The position numbers were made by a program, and so were the translations under genes. Under the pieces are notes generated by a model. That model searched no databases, was not told the DNA's origin, and saw only the letters and a list, made by a program, of their open reading frames with translations. A stretch of DNA of 64,000 nt from Flavobacterium saliperosum (GTDB taxonomy: Bacteria; Bacteroidota; Bacteroidia; Flavobacteriales; Flavobacteriaceae): assembly GCF_900100625.1 (NCBI RefSeq), contig NZ_FMTY01000001.1, positions 558,001 to 622,000 of the forward strand. Direction: 5' to 3'. Below are positions 52,208-62,886 of this stretch, in pieces. The stretch's first letter is position 1. Every line of letters begins with the position of its first letter.

Positions 52208-55200
52208 TTATTCAAGAATAACTTTTTGGTTATAGTCAAGGTTTTCACCGTTAACTTTAACTACGTATACCCCTTTTTGCAAACCGCTCATGTTAATGGC
52301 GCTTTGTGCATTGAAGTCATTGACATCCTGATTGTATACTTGTCTTCCGTTTAAATCAAAAACCTGAACAGATAATTTACCGGAATAATTGTTAATTGCA
52401 ATGTTCAACTGTCCGTTTGTTGGGTTAGGGTACATTTTGATCCCTTTAGATGCAGCGAAATCCTCATTGGATAAAGTTGTCCCTGTGAACAATCCGGAGA
52501 AAATCCCTCTACCGTATGTTGCCGCGAAAACCGTATTGTCATTTCTTAAATCCAAATCGGTAACTTTCACGTTGCTCATACCGTTGTAAGACTGATACCA
52601 TGTTGGTGTAGCCGAATCAAAGTTGTTGGAAAACCAAACTCCCAATTCGGTACCAATAATCACCTCTGTAGCAAAACCGCTTCCATCAACTTTCAATGGA
52701 TTTCTCATAATCGCCTTCACTGGTAAATCAGGTAAGTTTCCTTCTTTATTTGACCATGTTGCTCCACCGTCTTTAGAATACCACACACTAACCACATTAT
52801 AGTTGTGCATAGTAACAAAAATCTCATTATTATTCGCGCCATACTCCACATCAGAAACACTTCCCACAAATGAAGGGCCCGTAATATCTGTCCATGTTGG
52901 TGTTGCGTTTGCATTAGTCAGTCGTAATAACTTACCTAATCTGTTTCCTACTAACAATGTTGTAGAAGTTGTCGTATAAGGCGAAACTGCGAAAGCTGTT
53001 GGAGGGCTTGTTAAAAGAGCATTGGTCAAATTCAGACGTGCAACCGTACCTGCTTTAATGTTACTGTATCTTCTTATCTGATAAGTCGTTCCAACGGAAT
53101 AATCAGAATACAACATATCCATATTAGAATCCAACACCATCGGAGCAATAAAAGCACCATTAGCCGCTGAACTCGCATCATTATCCAAAACCCTTGTTGC
53201 TCCGGTTGGGAAAGGGCGGTAAACTACCGTATTATTGTATACGTAATTACTGATGTAATATTTATCGGCATCTTGAGAAAACATGGTAAACGCCCCGTCT
53301 CCGCCTTGTGATTCCACAGAACTGTTTATCCCTGCAGTAGCGTTAGCGAAATATTGCGTTCCGTTATCCTGAGCACCGGCAGCGAAAAATTCTCCTGAAC
53401 TTGTTGGCGCTACACCCAAACTGTAAAATTGCGTGATATTCAAACCATTATTACGTGCGTTAATTCCACTCGTTGTAGTCGCAGCAGACAAACTAGCTGC
53501 ATAATAAACACCACCGTCATTACCGAAAATGGCACTGTTAGTAGCGTTCGGTCTGAAAGCCATTGCATGCTGATCCGAATGCACTACCTGCATCCAATCT
53601 GAAATCTGCGCCCATGAGTTACCGCCGGTTGTAGATCTGTGAAGATTCAATCCCCCCACATACACATTCTGATCGTTGGCCGGATCCGACTCAATAAATA
53701 AATTATAAAATGCCTGCTGTCCTGTAAATCCAAAAGTTGCCGATCTCGAATCGTTATCCGGAGGCAAAGGAAGGGTTGTTGGCGCTGTAGCGAATCCATC
53801 AAGCGTTCTGAACAAAGCCACTTCGATAGTCGGGGTAGCCGTCGCCTGATTAAGTTCACTCAATACATAAATTTTATTTGCATTCGTTGCGGAAGCTTCG
53901 ATTTGAACGCGTCCTCCACCACCATTTCCGGTAACGGTAAATTTGTCCACGAAAGTCACACCGTCAGCTGATGAAAAGACTTTTCCGCCACCATCTCCAA
54001 AAACCACACTACTTGTCGTAGCAACCCAAACTTTACCGTCTGCAGCGATTTCAATGTCATTCGGACAGTGCTTGTTACCGTTTGCTGTTAATGGAAGGGA
54101 AACCTCTGTCCAGTTCGCTCCGCCGTTTACAGATTTAAACAATCCGAATCCGGGACCGCCAAGGTATGTTGGGGAATTCGCAGCTGAATAATAAGTGTCA
54201 CCTGCGGCTACATAAATTTCTGAAATTCCGCCGTTATTTCTTACTTTAATGTCGTTAATATGCTGTTGTCCCGGCACCAGATTACCCGTGAAAGGACCTG
54301 TACTCGGATTCAATGTTCCGTTCACCGTTCCGGCCAATACGGCAGCTTGTAAAATATCACCATCCGCTTTTGAAATCATGATGGAAGGAATAACAATCCC
54401 CGGGTCAGTACCTCCCATAGGGATTGGTGTACCGTCAATGTTATTCATCATAATTACACCAATTGCTCCGGCCGCCTGTGCATTGTTTACTTTATCAACA
54501 AACGGACATGTTCCTCTTCGGATTAAGGCAATTTTTCCATTTACAGACGCTCCGTTAACCAAAGCGTTACAACCCAACGTTGAAGTTGCGCCAGTACCGT
54601 CATCTACCAAAACAATGTTTGCGGTAATCGGAGCTGCAATAGCCGGTCCGAATGCGGTCGTTGGATAACATGCGTAGTTACCTGCAACGCCTGCAGGGCT
54701 GTTAATTGTTAAATTAGCCGCAGCCTCAAAAGTAGTAGGCCCGGTAATTCCACCGAAAATCTTAGTCCAAGTAGCTCCGCCGTTCGTAGATTTCCAAACA
54801 CCATCGCCATTAACATCTCCACCTACATACGATTCTCCCGTTCCTACATAAAAAACATTAGTGTTGTTGGGGTCGTAAGTAATTGCAGATACCGCTAAAT
54901 TTTCAGGAATGTTTACTCTTGTCCATACTGTAGCCGCATTGGTGATATCAGTGTTTTTCCATAAACCACCACTTACTCCACCGGCAAAAACGGTCTTATA
55001 AGTTGCGTCATTCGGATCGAACATAAGCGCTCTCACACGTCCGCCAACATTGTTCGGCCCTCTTTCCACCCAATTGTTATCACTGGCATCCCCAGGGGTT
55101 CTGCCGGCAGCAAGAGCTTGTTGTCTTTCCAAGGCCAATTGTTTTCTGATAGAAGCCAGATTTTCAGGCGTTGGTCGTCCCAAGGCAGGGTTCATGGTCA

Positions 55201-55507
55201 ATTCCCACTCCATCTCATAATATTTATTAGGAGGAATTCCCATGGCTTTTCTTTCTTTTTTAGAAAGTTGCATGGTTTTTTTAAACGGAGTATTCGCTAA
55301 AAATTTAGCGTGCTGTTTTCTTAAAGCCTTCGTCTTCTTGTCCGGCTTAGTACGGGTGGATGCAATTTTTTTTGCTCCGGAAGTTGCAATAACTTCTGTT
55401 TTTTTACCCGAACCATTAGTATTGCCTTCTTGTATCGGACTCGTTTGTGAGTATCCGTTCACAAAAAAAGCTGAAATACTTAATGATAATAGTATTAGTT
55501 TTTTCAT
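52208..55507 (-). CDS. T9SS-secreted protein with BNR/sortilin repeats and PA domain
   Basis: A 1099-aa secreted protein. Signal peptide to about residue 21 (LSLSISAFFVNGYSQ). Repeats of the Asp-box type (S-x-NGGATW, e.g. WKSTNGGATW at 238-247, FKSVNGGANW, WYSKDGGATW) suggest a beta-propeller of the VPS10/sortilin kind. A protease-associated (PA) domain is inserted at about 262-400 (GKIALIRRGTCPFVDKVNNAQAAGA). The last 80 residues (YPNPTNGQLNIAIN ... GLQKGVYVVKV) are a type A T9SS sorting domain. No catalytic residues were identified, so it may be a binding or adhesion protein. Confidence 0.9.
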   Translation of the reverse strand: MKKLILLSLSISAFFVNGYSQTSPIQEGNTNGSGKKTEVIATSGAKKIASTRTKPDKKTKALRKQHAKFLANTPFKKTMQLSKKERKAMGIPPNKYYEMEWELTMNPALGRPTPENLASIRKQLALERQQALAAGRTPGDASDNNWVERGPNNVGGRVRALMFDPNDATYKTVFAGGVSGGLWKNTDITNAATVWTRVNIPENLAVSAITYDPNNTNVFYVGTGESYVGGDVNGDGVWKSTNGGATWTKIFGGITGPTTFEAAANLTINSPAGVAGNYACYPTTAFGPAIAAPITANIVLVDDGTGATSTLGCNALVNGASVNGKIALIRRGTCPFVDKVNNAQAAGAIGVIMMNNIDGTPIPMGGTDPGIVIPSIMISKADGDILQAAVLAGTVNGTLNPSTGPFTGNLVPGQQHINDIKVRNNGGISEIYVAAGDTYYSAANSPTYLGGPGFGLFKSVNGGANWTEVSLPLTANGNKHCPNDIEIAADGKVWVATTSSVVFGDGGGKVFSSADGVTFVDKFTVTGNGGGGRVQIEASATNANKIYVLSELNQATATPTIEVALFRTLDGFATAPTTLPLPPDNDSRSATFGFTGQQAFYNLFIESDPANDQNVYVGGLNLHRSTTGGNSWAQISDWMQVVHSDQHAMAFRPNATNSAIFGNDGGVYYAASLSAATTTSGINARNNGLNITQFYSLGVAPTSSGEFFAAGAQDNGTQYFANATAGINSSVESQGGDGAFTMFSQDADKYYISNYVYNNTVVYRPFPTGATRVLDNDASSAANGAFIAPMVLDSNMDMLYSDYSVGTTYQIRRYSNIKAGTVARLNLTNALLTSPPTAFAVSPYTTTSTTLLVGNRLGKLLRLTNANATPTWTDITGPSFVGSVSDVEYGANNNEIFVTMHNYNVVSVWYSKDGGATWSNKEGNLPDLPVKAIMRNPLKVDGSGFATEVIIGTELGVWFSNNFDSATPTWYQSYNGMSNVKVTDLDLRNDNTVFAATYGRGIFSGLFTGTTLSNEDFAASKGIKMYPNPTNGQLNIAINNYSGKLSVQVFDLNGRQVYNQDVNDFNAQSAINMSGLQKGVYVVKVNGENLDYNQKVILE

Positions 55508-55592
55508 AAATCTATAGTTACGATTTTAGTTAAGTTACACAAAATTAAACTTTTAATTGTATTTTCAAAAAAAAAGTTAAAATTGTAAACAA

Positions 55593-56939
55593 TCATTGTT
55601 TATCTCCTTGAATTGTTTTGAAAAGTTGTAGCGCTTTTCCATCAGTAAGCATGGATACAAAATGACAGATGTGCATCAACCGTTCGTACAGACTCATCTT
55701 CTCGGTTACGAATTTCTCCGGAAGCAATTTCAGAATCAATTCGTCGTAATTGCTTGATTTTCCCTCAAATTTATTGTTATAAGCCGACGAAAACTTATCC
55801 AGCAGCATATTAATAACCTGATAACCAACCACTTCTTTCTCAATAACTTCCTTACTCTGATAAATGTTTTTCACACTGATTCTGATTACATCATCCATCT
55901 GGGCTTTGAACTCGCTTTTATCGGTTAAGGCATAGGGAAATTTCCCTTCCAGAATCCGTTTTTCATTTTCGATGAATACTTTTACCGCATCGTTAATCAA
56001 GCTTCCGATAGCCAAAGCGCGCAAATAACTGATACGGTCCTCTTTGGTAACCAATGCGTTGTATTTATCGGAATCGATATTCTTCTTCACCAACTTAATC
56101 AGGTATTCCAGAGCGAACTCCTCCTGAATCAGTCCGAGATTAATGCCGTCTTCGAAATCGATAATCGTATAACAAATATCATCGGCCGCCTCCACCAAAT
56201 AAGCCAATGGATGCCTTTCGAAACCAATGTCATCGCCTGATTTGTTAGAAATCAGACCCAACTCGGCAGCCACTTCTTTAAAAAACGCTTTGTCCTGCTG
56301 GAAGAAACCGTATTTTTTGTCGGCAATATTGGAGGTGGGTTTTTTGGGCAGACTTTCTTTCGGATACTTCATAAAAGCACCCAGAGTCGCATAGGTCAAA
56401 CGCAGACTGCCTTCCACACCCGGACGCGAACCGGTTACAACTGAAAAGCCGTTGGCATTCCCTTCAAAATCAATCAGATCCTGCCATTCCTTGTCGGTTA
56501 ACTGTCCTTTAAACTGTTGTCCGTTTCCGGTTTTGAAGTATTCGCCAATCGCTTTTTCGCCCGAATGCCCGAACGGCGGATTTCCGATGTCGTGTGCCAA
56601 AGCCGCAGCAGCGACAATCGCACCGAAGTCATTCATATGATACCCGTGAATTTCTTTTAAATGGGGATATTTTTCCAGCAATTGCTTTCCTACCAAACGT
56701 CCCAGCGAACGTCCCACCACGGAAACCTCCAGACTGTGCGTCAGTCGGGTATGTACGAAATCGGTTTTGGAAAGCGGAATCACCTGTGTTTTGTCCTGTA
56801 AACTTCTAAAAGCGGAAGAAAATATGATTCGATCGTAGTCGACTTCAAAACCCAAGCGGGTGTCGTCCTGTTCTTTTCGCAAACGTTTGCTTGTATCGCC
56901 CTGGCGTCGTAACGACAAAAGCTGTTCCCATTGCATCAT
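55593..56939 (-). CDS. dgt: Deoxyguanosine triphosphate triphosphohydrolase-like protein
   Basis: A 448-aa HD-domain enzyme that cuts dGTP or other dNTPs to nucleoside and triphosphate. RLTHSLEVSVVGRSLG has the first metal His, AAALAHDIGNPPFGHSGE is the HD motif, and VEAADDICYTIIDFEDG holds the last Asp. Length matches the family. It lies a few kilobases from nrdBA, the dNTP producers. Confidence 0.95.
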   Translation of the reverse strand: MMQWEQLLSLRRQGDTSKRLRKEQDDTRLGFEVDYDRIIFSSAFRSLQDKTQVIPLSKTDFVHTRLTHSLEVSVVGRSLGRLVGKQLLEKYPHLKEIHGYHMNDFGAIVAAAALAHDIGNPPFGHSGEKAIGEYFKTGNGQQFKGQLTDKEWQDLIDFEGNANGFSVVTGSRPGVEGSLRLTYATLGAFMKYPKESLPKKPTSNIADKKYGFFQQDKAFFKEVAAELGLISNKSGDDIGFERHPLAYLVEAADDICYTIIDFEDGINLGLIQEEFALEYLIKLVKKNIDSDKYNALVTKEDRISYLRALAIGSLINDAVKVFIENEKRILEGKFPYALTDKSEFKAQMDDVIRISVKNIYQSKEVIEKEVVGYQVINMLLDKFSSAYNNKFEGKSSNYDELILKLLPEKFVTEKMSLYERLMHICHFVSMLTDGKALQLFKTIQGDKQ

Positions 56940-57082
56940 AACCTAAAATTGAGAATTTAGATTACGAATGTACAAATTGAAACCCACACCAAAAAAAAAT
57001 AACTTTTTATTCCGATGAAAGGTAAAAGCGGGTTCCTGAAATCTTCGGCAAACAATAACTTTCGAAAGAAAATTAAAATCTG

Positions 57083-57526
57083 TTATATATATTTTTTCAT
57101 GCAGACGCTGCTTTCCACCCCGATGTATTGTCCGTAATTCGGAATTTGTTGGTAACCGAACTTTGTATACAACGCAATGGCGTTTTCCAACTTGACAGAA
57201 GTTTCCAGTATGCAGCTTGTAAAACACAATTCTTTAGCCCACGTTTCGAGTTCCTGTAAAACCGCATTGGCTATTCCTTTGTTACGGTGTTCCGGATGCA
57301 CGAACATCCGTTTGATTTCACCGGTTTCGGAATCGTATTCTTTGAGTGCGCCACAGCCTACCGGAACATTATCTTCATAACAAACCATCACATTTTGAAG
57401 ATAGATTTGATTGTACTGTGCGAAAAAGTCTTTCTCATCCCCATCAATGTCAATCAGATAGGTGTCAAACAATTGGGTCAGGTATTTGAAATCGGGATTG
57501 TCGGAAGTGGTTCTAACGAGTTGCAT
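57083..57526 (-). CDS. GNAT family acetyltransferase
   Basis: A 147-aa acetyltransferase. The acetyl-CoA loop is in EIKRMFVHPEHRNKGIANAVLQELE (R-x-x-G-x-G/A type), and YTKFGYQQI ends the fold. The ATG at 57526 is chosen; a longer frame upstream is antisense to no known domain and would cover most of the end of the AAA gene. It overlaps that gene by 14 bases and is probably co-translated. Substrate unknown. Confidence 0.9.
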   Translation of the reverse strand: MQLVRTTSDNPDFKYLTQLFDTYLIDIDGDEKDFFAQYNQIYLQNVMVCYEDNVPVGCGALKEYDSETGEIKRMFVHPEHRNKGIANAVLQELETWAKELCFTSCILETSVKLENAIALYTKFGYQQIPNYGQYIGVESSVCMKKYI

Positions 57527-58235
57527 TATTATCGGATTGTTTGTGAATTTCGGCCTGAATGATGTTATTCTTAACCGATTTGAACACGTGATTCTTGGCT
57601 TCGGCGAAGGAAACATCGTAAATACGCTGCATGGTTTGAAATTGCGCAGGATATTTCGAAAGCAATTTGTCGTAATAAGTATCCAAAACTTCTCTGGAAG
57701 GCGAAGTGAATTCCAGTTTGAGTTCGAAGCGACGTACCAAAGCTTCGTCAATCATTTGGATTTGATTGGTTGCCGCGATCAAAACGGACTTCTTCGGAAA
57801 GTTGTCAATCAGTTGCAGAATCGCATTCACCACACGTTTCATTTCACTGCTGTCTTTGTTGTCGTAATCACGGATTTGCCCTAACGAATCGAACTCGTCA
57901 AAAAACAATACCGCACTTTCATAGTTGACTTCCTTGAACAAGCCTTCGATATTTTTAGCCGTTTCCCCCAATTTCGAAGAAACGATATTCGCCAGATTGA
58001 CAATGATAATTTTCTTGTCCAATTGTTTGGCGATGGCTTTTGCGGTCATGGTTTTTCCGCATCCGGTTTTACCGTACAGCAGCATTTTGTTCACCACCGG
58101 CAAGTCGTATTTTTCCAGCACTTCTCGAAACTGGTATTCTTTCAGAAACTGACTGATCTGTTCGGAAACGGCTTCGTTGAAAACCACATCTTCCAGACTG
58201 ACATTACTTCGATCGGTGAAATACAGATTGCTCAA
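57513..58235 (-). CDS. AAA-type ATPase
   Basis: A 240-aa single-domain AAA protein. Walker A is LLYGKTGCGKTMTAKAIA, Walker B AVLFFDEFDSL, sensor-1 AATNQIQ, and the arginine finger segment is DEALVRRFELKLEF. The only start available is TTG at 58235, since an in-frame stop lies 18 bases upstream and no early ATG exists. The compact size and lack of an N-terminal partner domain suggest an adaptor-dependent remodeller. It overlaps the GNAT gene. Confidence 0.9.
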   Translation of the reverse strand: MSNLYFTDRSNVSLEDVVFNEAVSEQISQFLKEYQFREVLEKYDLPVVNKMLLYGKTGCGKTMTAKAIAKQLDKKIIIVNLANIVSSKLGETAKNIEGLFKEVNYESAVLFFDEFDSLGQIRDYDNKDSSEMKRVVNAILQLIDNFPKKSVLIAATNQIQMIDEALVRRFELKLEFTSPSREVLDTYYDKLLSKYPAQFQTMQRIYDVSFAEAKNHVFKSVKNNIIQAEIHKQSDNNATR

Positions 58236-58250
58236 GGAAAGTATTTTTAA

Positions 58251-58478
58251 TTACTCTTTTTGATTGGATAAAAAGAAATTACGGGATTTCTTCGGATACT
58301 GATCGTAACTTTTATCGCTTGGGTTTTCGATTACCGATTTGATATTGATCTCATCGCCTACTTTAAAATTAGCTTCGGTGTATTGGTAATCCAGTAAATA
58401 TTCCCCGCAGAAATAATTCCCGTTGGCATCTTTCTCAATGATTCCGGTATACACGCCTTTTTTCTTATCTTTTGTCAT
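58251..58478 (-). CDS. Small hypothetical protein
   Basis: A 75-aa basic cytoplasmic protein (KDKKKGVYTGIIEKDANGNYFCGEYLLDYQYTEANFKVGDEI...). Not recognised. The shape suggests a small beta-barrel (OB-like). It lies 15 bases before the AAA gene and is probably in its operon. ATG at 58478 is used rather than a non-ATG start farther up. Confidence 0.65.
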   Translation of the reverse strand: MTKDKKKGVYTGIIEKDANGNYFCGEYLLDYQYTEANFKVGDEINIKSVIENPSDKSYDQYPKKSRNFFLSNQKE

Positions 58479-58533
58479 AATCGTACTTTTAGAAATGCAA
58501 AGATACGAAGACATTGCCGATTTGACCTAAAAT

Positions 58534-58564
58534 AAAAACAGCCGTCACGATGACGGCTGTTTTT
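58534..58564 (-). terminator. Terminator of the RDD gene
   Basis: AAAAACAGCCGTCA, a 3-base loop, TGACGGCTGTTTTT. It lies 4 bases beyond the stop codon of the RDD gene. Confidence 0.9.
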
Positions 58565-58567
58565 ACT

Positions 58568-59071
58568 TTACTCTTCTTGTTTTCCAATCTCGTCGAAAGA
58601 ATAAAACAAATCCTTTTTTTGATCAAATACATCTTTCTTTACCACATAAGTATCCGAAATGGAATCGTGCCAGCCTCTACCGGAATTCCCTAAAAAAGAA
58701 AAATGATTAAAAGGTATGATGCGACAAAATGTTCTTTTTACAATTGTTCCCGCCGAAGGCTTTGAACCGTCTGCCATAACCACAACCGTTTTAGTAATGT
58801 ATTTGGCAATCGATCTTGCAAACAAAATTTCGAAGAAAGAATAATAGAGGATTAACATTACAACTCCAAGTAGATATTCGGTTATTTTATCAATATTGGC
58901 AAGCCAATCCAACATTCCCTCATACCCTGCAAACATAGCAAAAGCTGCGAGTACAAATCCAAAACCGAATGTCAGTCCGTACTGCACCAATAAATCAATA
59001 AAATAATTTGCCAAACGTTGGCCCTGGGAAGCCAGCATGTCGTTGGTTACTTTGAATTGTCCGTTTTCCAT
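58568..59071 (-). CDS. RDD family membrane protein
   Basis: A 167-aa inner-membrane protein with three segments. QRLANYFIDLLV holds the Arg-Asp of the RDD signature and GWHDSISDTYVV is the typical end of the domain. Some RDD proteins are Na+/H+ antiporters; the function here is unknown. Confidence 0.88.
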   Translation of the reverse strand: MENGQFKVTNDMLASQGQRLANYFIDLLVQYGLTFGFGFVLAAFAMFAGYEGMLDWLANIDKITEYLLGVVMLILYYSFFEILFARSIAKYITKTVVVMADGSKPSAGTIVKRTFCRIIPFNHFSFLGNSGRGWHDSISDTYVVKKDVFDQKKDLFYSFDEIGKQEE

Positions 59072-59151
59072 GGTTTGTTTTTTTTGCTAATATAAGAAAA
59101 GCCATCAAAATTGACGGCTCTTTCTTCTATATTCTAGGTCCAATTTTCCGA

Positions 59152-61554
59152 TTAAGATCCACACATTTCGCAATCCTCAGGTCCGGCGTTTTTGGAACGT
59201 TCCAACATGGCTTTGAATTCGTCTTCCGTCATCGCGGCGTTTTCATTGGCCACTTCTGCTGCAACTGCTATCGGTTCTGCTTTCTTATCGTTATTTAAGG
59301 TGAACTTAATCGCATCAACGGCCGATTTCGTTCTTAAATAATACATCCCCGTTTTCAATCCGGATTGCCAAGCGTAGAAATGCATCGAGGTTAATTTGGA
59401 GAATGTTGCCCCTTCCATGAAAAGGTTCAACGATTGCGACTGATCGATAAAATAGCCACGCTGACGCGACATGTCGATAATATCTTTCATACTCATTTCC
59501 CACACCGTTCGGTACAATTCTTTGATGTCCTGCGGAATGCCGTTGATATCCTGAATCGAACCGTTGGCTCTCATGATTTCCTGCTTCAACGTTTCATTCC
59601 ATAATCCCAAGCTTACCAAATCCTGCAACAAGTGTTTGTTTACCACGATGAACTCGCCGGACAACACACGTCTTGTGTAAATGTTGGACGTGTACGGTTC
59701 AAACGCTTCGTTGTTTCCAAGAATTTGTGACGTTGACGCAGTTGGCATCGGCGCCATTAATAACGAGTTACGAACCCCATGCTCCATCACTTCTTTACGA
59801 AGCGAAGCCCAATCCCATCGACCACTTAAATCGCCGTCATTTAACCCCCAAAGGTTGTATTGGAATTCCCCCTGAGAAATTGGCGAGCCTTTGAATGTTG
59901 AATATGGGCCTTCTTCTTTAGCCATTTCCATCGAAGTGGTTACGGCTGCGAAATAAATCGTTTCGAAGATTTCCTGATTCAGTTTTTTGGCTTCGTCTGA
60001 CGTAAACGGCATTCGCAATAAGATGAACGCATCCGCCAAACCTTGCACACCCAATCCGACCGGACGGTGACGCATGTTCGAGTTTTCCGCTTCCACTACC
60101 GGATAGTAGTTTCTGTCGATTACTTTATTTAAGTTTCGGGTAACGCGTTTGGTTACGTCGAATAATAATTTGTGGTTGAATTCCCCATTTTCGATAAACA
60201 TCGGTAACGAAATCGAGGCTAAATTACACACCGCGATTTCATCCGCAGAGGTATATTCCAAAATCTCCGTGCATAAATTCGAAGAACGAATCGTACCTAA
60301 ATTTTTCTGATTGGATTTACGGTTGGCCGCATCTTTGTACAACATGTAAGGCGTTCCGGTTTCGATTTGCGACTCCAGAATTTTCTCCCAAAGCTCACGC
60401 GCCTTGATCGTTTTTCTTCCTTTCCCGGCGGCTTCGTAAGCAATGTACATCGCATCGAACTCATCACCATACACATCGTATAATCCCGGACATTCGTTCG
60501 GACACATCAATGTCCAATGCGCATCGTCCTGCACACGTTTCATGAACAAATCGTTCATCCACATCGCGAAGAACAAATCACGCGCACGCATTTCTTCTTT
60601 TCCGTGGTTTTTCTTCAAATCCAAGAAGTCGAAAATATCGGCATGCCACGGTTCGATGTAAATCGCAAAACTGCCTTTACGTTTTCCTCCACCTTGGTCT
60701 ACGTAACGCGCCGTGTCGTTGAAAACACGTAACATCGGTACGATTCCGTTCGACGTTCCGTTGGTGCCGCGGATGTAAGAACCTGTTGCTCTTACATTAT
60801 GAATAGACAAACCGATGCCTCCCGCCGATTGCGAGATTTTAGCCGTTTGTTTTAAGGTATCATAAATTCCGTCGATACTGTCATCCTGCATGGTTAACAG
60901 AAAACAAGACGACATTTGTGGTTTTGGCGTACCCGCGTTGAACAATGTTGGCGTAGCGTGGGTGAAGAATTTCTTCGACATCAATTCGTACGTTTCGATT
61001 GCCGCAGGAATATCGTTTAGGTGAATCCCAACGGAAACACGCATTAACATGTGCTGCGGACGCTCTACAATCTGTCCGTTGATACGCAACAAATAGGAAC
61101 GCTCCAGGGTTTTGAATCCGAAATAATCGTAATTGAAATCACGGTTATAGATAATTGTGGAATCCAAAATTTCCGCATTCGCCATAATCGCCTCATACAC
61201 CTCATCCGACAACAAAGGGGATTCCTGACCAGTTCTCGGATTCACGTAATGGTACATATCGGACATCGTTTCAGAGAACGATTTCTTGGTGTTTTTATGC
61301 AAGTTGGAAACGGCGATACGCGCTGCCAATTGGGCGTAATCCGGATGCGTTATGGTCATGGAAGCCGCCGTTTCAGCCGCTAAATTATCCAATTCCGAAG
61401 TGGTAACTCCGTCATACAAACCTTCAATAACGCGCATGGCTACCTTTACCGGATCAACCAAATCGTTTAATCCGTAGCATAGAATTCTCACTCGGTCCGT
61501 AATCTTGTCAAACATTACCGGTTCTCTTCTTCCGTCTCTTTTTACTACATTCAT
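59152..61554 (-). CDS. nrdA: Ribonucleotide reductase class I, large subunit
   Basis: An 800-aa enzyme that reduces ribonucleoside diphosphates for DNA synthesis. It has an N-terminal ATP-cone ([20 protein letters not shown]), the active-site segment SSCFLL, NLCTEI, and the redox tail EDCEMCGS at the extreme C-terminus. It follows nrdB with an 86-base gap. All key residues appear intact. Confidence 0.98.
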   Translation of the reverse strand: MNVVKRDGRREPVMFDKITDRVRILCYGLNDLVDPVKVAMRVIEGLYDGVTTSELDNLAAETAASMTITHPDYAQLAARIAVSNLHKNTKKSFSETMSDMYHYVNPRTGQESPLLSDEVYEAIMANAEILDSTIIYNRDFNYDYFGFKTLERSYLLRINGQIVERPQHMLMRVSVGIHLNDIPAAIETYELMSKKFFTHATPTLFNAGTPKPQMSSCFLLTMQDDSIDGIYDTLKQTAKISQSAGGIGLSIHNVRATGSYIRGTNGTSNGIVPMLRVFNDTARYVDQGGGKRKGSFAIYIEPWHADIFDFLDLKKNHGKEEMRARDLFFAMWMNDLFMKRVQDDAHWTLMCPNECPGLYDVYGDEFDAMYIAYEAAGKGRKTIKARELWEKILESQIETGTPYMLYKDAANRKSNQKNLGTIRSSNLCTEILEYTSADEIAVCNLASISLPMFIENGEFNHKLLFDVTKRVTRNLNKVIDRNYYPVVEAENSNMRHRPVGLGVQGLADAFILLRMPFTSDEAKKLNQEIFETIYFAAVTTSMEMAKEEGPYSTFKGSPISQGEFQYNLWGLNDGDLSGRWDWASLRKEVMEHGVRNSLLMAPMPTASTSQILGNNEAFEPYTSNIYTRRVLSGEFIVVNKHLLQDLVSLGLWNETLKQEIMRANGSIQDINGIPQDIKELYRTVWEMSMKDIIDMSRQRGYFIDQSQSLNLFMEGATFSKLTSMHFYAWQSGLKTGMYYLRTKSAVDAIKFTLNNDKKAEPIAVAAEVANENAAMTEDEFKAMLERSKNAGPEDCEMCGS

Positions 61555-61640
61555 CTTGTTATTGTTTTGAAGGTTTTATATATGATGGGCAAAGCCCTGA
61601 ATTTTCATTTTGCAATTAACCCTTTTGGGTCCGCTCTCAA

Positions 61641-62618
61641 TTAAAAATCGGCATCGAAGCTGATTTTTTGCGATTCTCCGTCGCTGTTCAGAATTCCTGC
61701 TTTTTGGTATTCCGACACACGTTTTTCGAAGAAATTCGTTTTTCCCTGTAATGAAATCATGTCCATGAAATCGAACGGATTGGACGAGTTGTACACTCTT
61801 TCGCATCCTAATTCGACTAACAATCTATCCGCCACGAACTCTAGATATTGCGTCATTAAACCGGCGTTCATCCCGATTAAACTCACCGGAAGGGATTCGG
61901 TTACAAACTCTCTTTCGATATTTAAAGCATCTACGATAATATCTTTGATTCTGGACTTCGGTACTTTGTTTACCAGATGGTGGTTGTGCAAGTGTACCGC
62001 GAAATCACAGTGTACCCCTTCATCGCGGGAAATCAACTCGTTCGAGAAGGTTAATCCCGGCATGAGACCACGTTTTTTCAACCAGTAAATCGAACAGAAC
62101 GCTCCGGAGAAAAAGATTCCTTCTACCGCTGCGAAAGCGATTAGTCTTTCGGCAAACGAATCGGATTCAATCCATTTCAGTGCCCAGTCCGCTTTTTTCT
62201 TAATGGCAGGAAACACTTCAATCGCGTGAAACAACTGGTCTTTTTCGTTTTCATCTTTCACATACGTGTCAATCAGCAACGAATAGGTTTCGCTGTGAAT
62301 GTTTTCCATCATGATCTGGAAACCGTAAAAGAATTTCGCTTCGGCGTACTGCACTTCATTCACGAAGTTCTCCGCTAAATTTTCATTTACGATACCGTCT
62401 GAAGCGGCGAAAAACGCTAATATATGTTTGATGAAATATTTTTCTTCGTCATTCAGTTTGTTGTTCCAATCGGATAAATCCTGATGCAGGTCGATTTCTT
62501 CCGCTGTCCAGAAACTCGCCTCCATTTTTTTATACCATTCCCAAATATCATTGTGTTTGATAGGAAAAATTACAAAACGATCTTTGTTTTCTTGCAATAT
62601 AGGCTCGACTACAGACAT
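61641..62618 (-). CDS. nrdB: Ribonucleotide reductase class I, small subunit
   Basis: A 325-aa protein that holds the metal centre and radical. Metal-ligand segments [32 protein letters not shown] (with the likely radical Tyr), [10 protein letters not shown] and [10 protein letters not shown] are present in order. It precedes nrdA, so the order is nrdBA. No ATP-cone is fused to it. Confidence 0.97.
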   Translation of the reverse strand: MSVVEPILQENKDRFVIFPIKHNDIWEWYKKMEASFWTAEEIDLHQDLSDWNNKLNDEEKYFIKHILAFFAASDGIVNENLAENFVNEVQYAEAKFFYGFQIMMENIHSETYSLLIDTYVKDENEKDQLFHAIEVFPAIKKKADWALKWIESDSFAERLIAFAAVEGIFFSGAFCSIYWLKKRGLMPGLTFSNELISRDEGVHCDFAVHLHNHHLVNKVPKSRIKDIIVDALNIEREFVTESLPVSLIGMNAGLMTQYLEFVADRLLVELGCERVYNSSNPFDFMDMISLQGKTNFFEKRVSEYQKAGILNSDGESQKISFDADF

Positions 62619-62886
62619 AGTATCTTGACTTTTATACGATTAAAAAATTGGTTATTTAACTTGATTGGGGTTTACAAAGATTGTCATTTGTATTGTAAAA
62701 AGAAAGTCAAACTTATTCACAATTGCGCCGAGTTTTTAACAATGGAGAATTTTCTTTCGATTGAAAAATCATATTGCAAAAATCTGATTTACAATAAATT
62801 ACAAAAGAGGAATTTTCCGAACATTCGTCGCGAACGGCAGTAAAACCATTGGTTGAAAGCCAATTGAAAGGGTAAAAAAAGAGGGG
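62619..62886. other. Spacer between nrdB and the DUF3109 gene, no gene seen
   Basis: About 270 A/T-rich bases. I found no convincing frame, no terminator and no strong repeat. It should hold the nrdBA promoter, but no TTG-N19-TAnnTTTG match stands out. Confidence 0.5.

Noticed and set aside
54249..54668. Plus-strand frame (139 codons) inside the T9SS-secreted protein gene
   Set aside because: It lies opposite the PA domain and looks like its reverse complement, with no start context.
57527..57751. N-terminal extension of the GNAT protein by 75 residues
   Set aside because: The extension overlaps the conserved end of the AAA gene and has no domain; the ATG at 57526 begins right at the GNAT fold.
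62484..62843. Plus-strand frame across the start of nrdB and its upstream spacer
   Set aside because: Its first part is antisense to nrdB and the rest is A/T-rich without domain signs.
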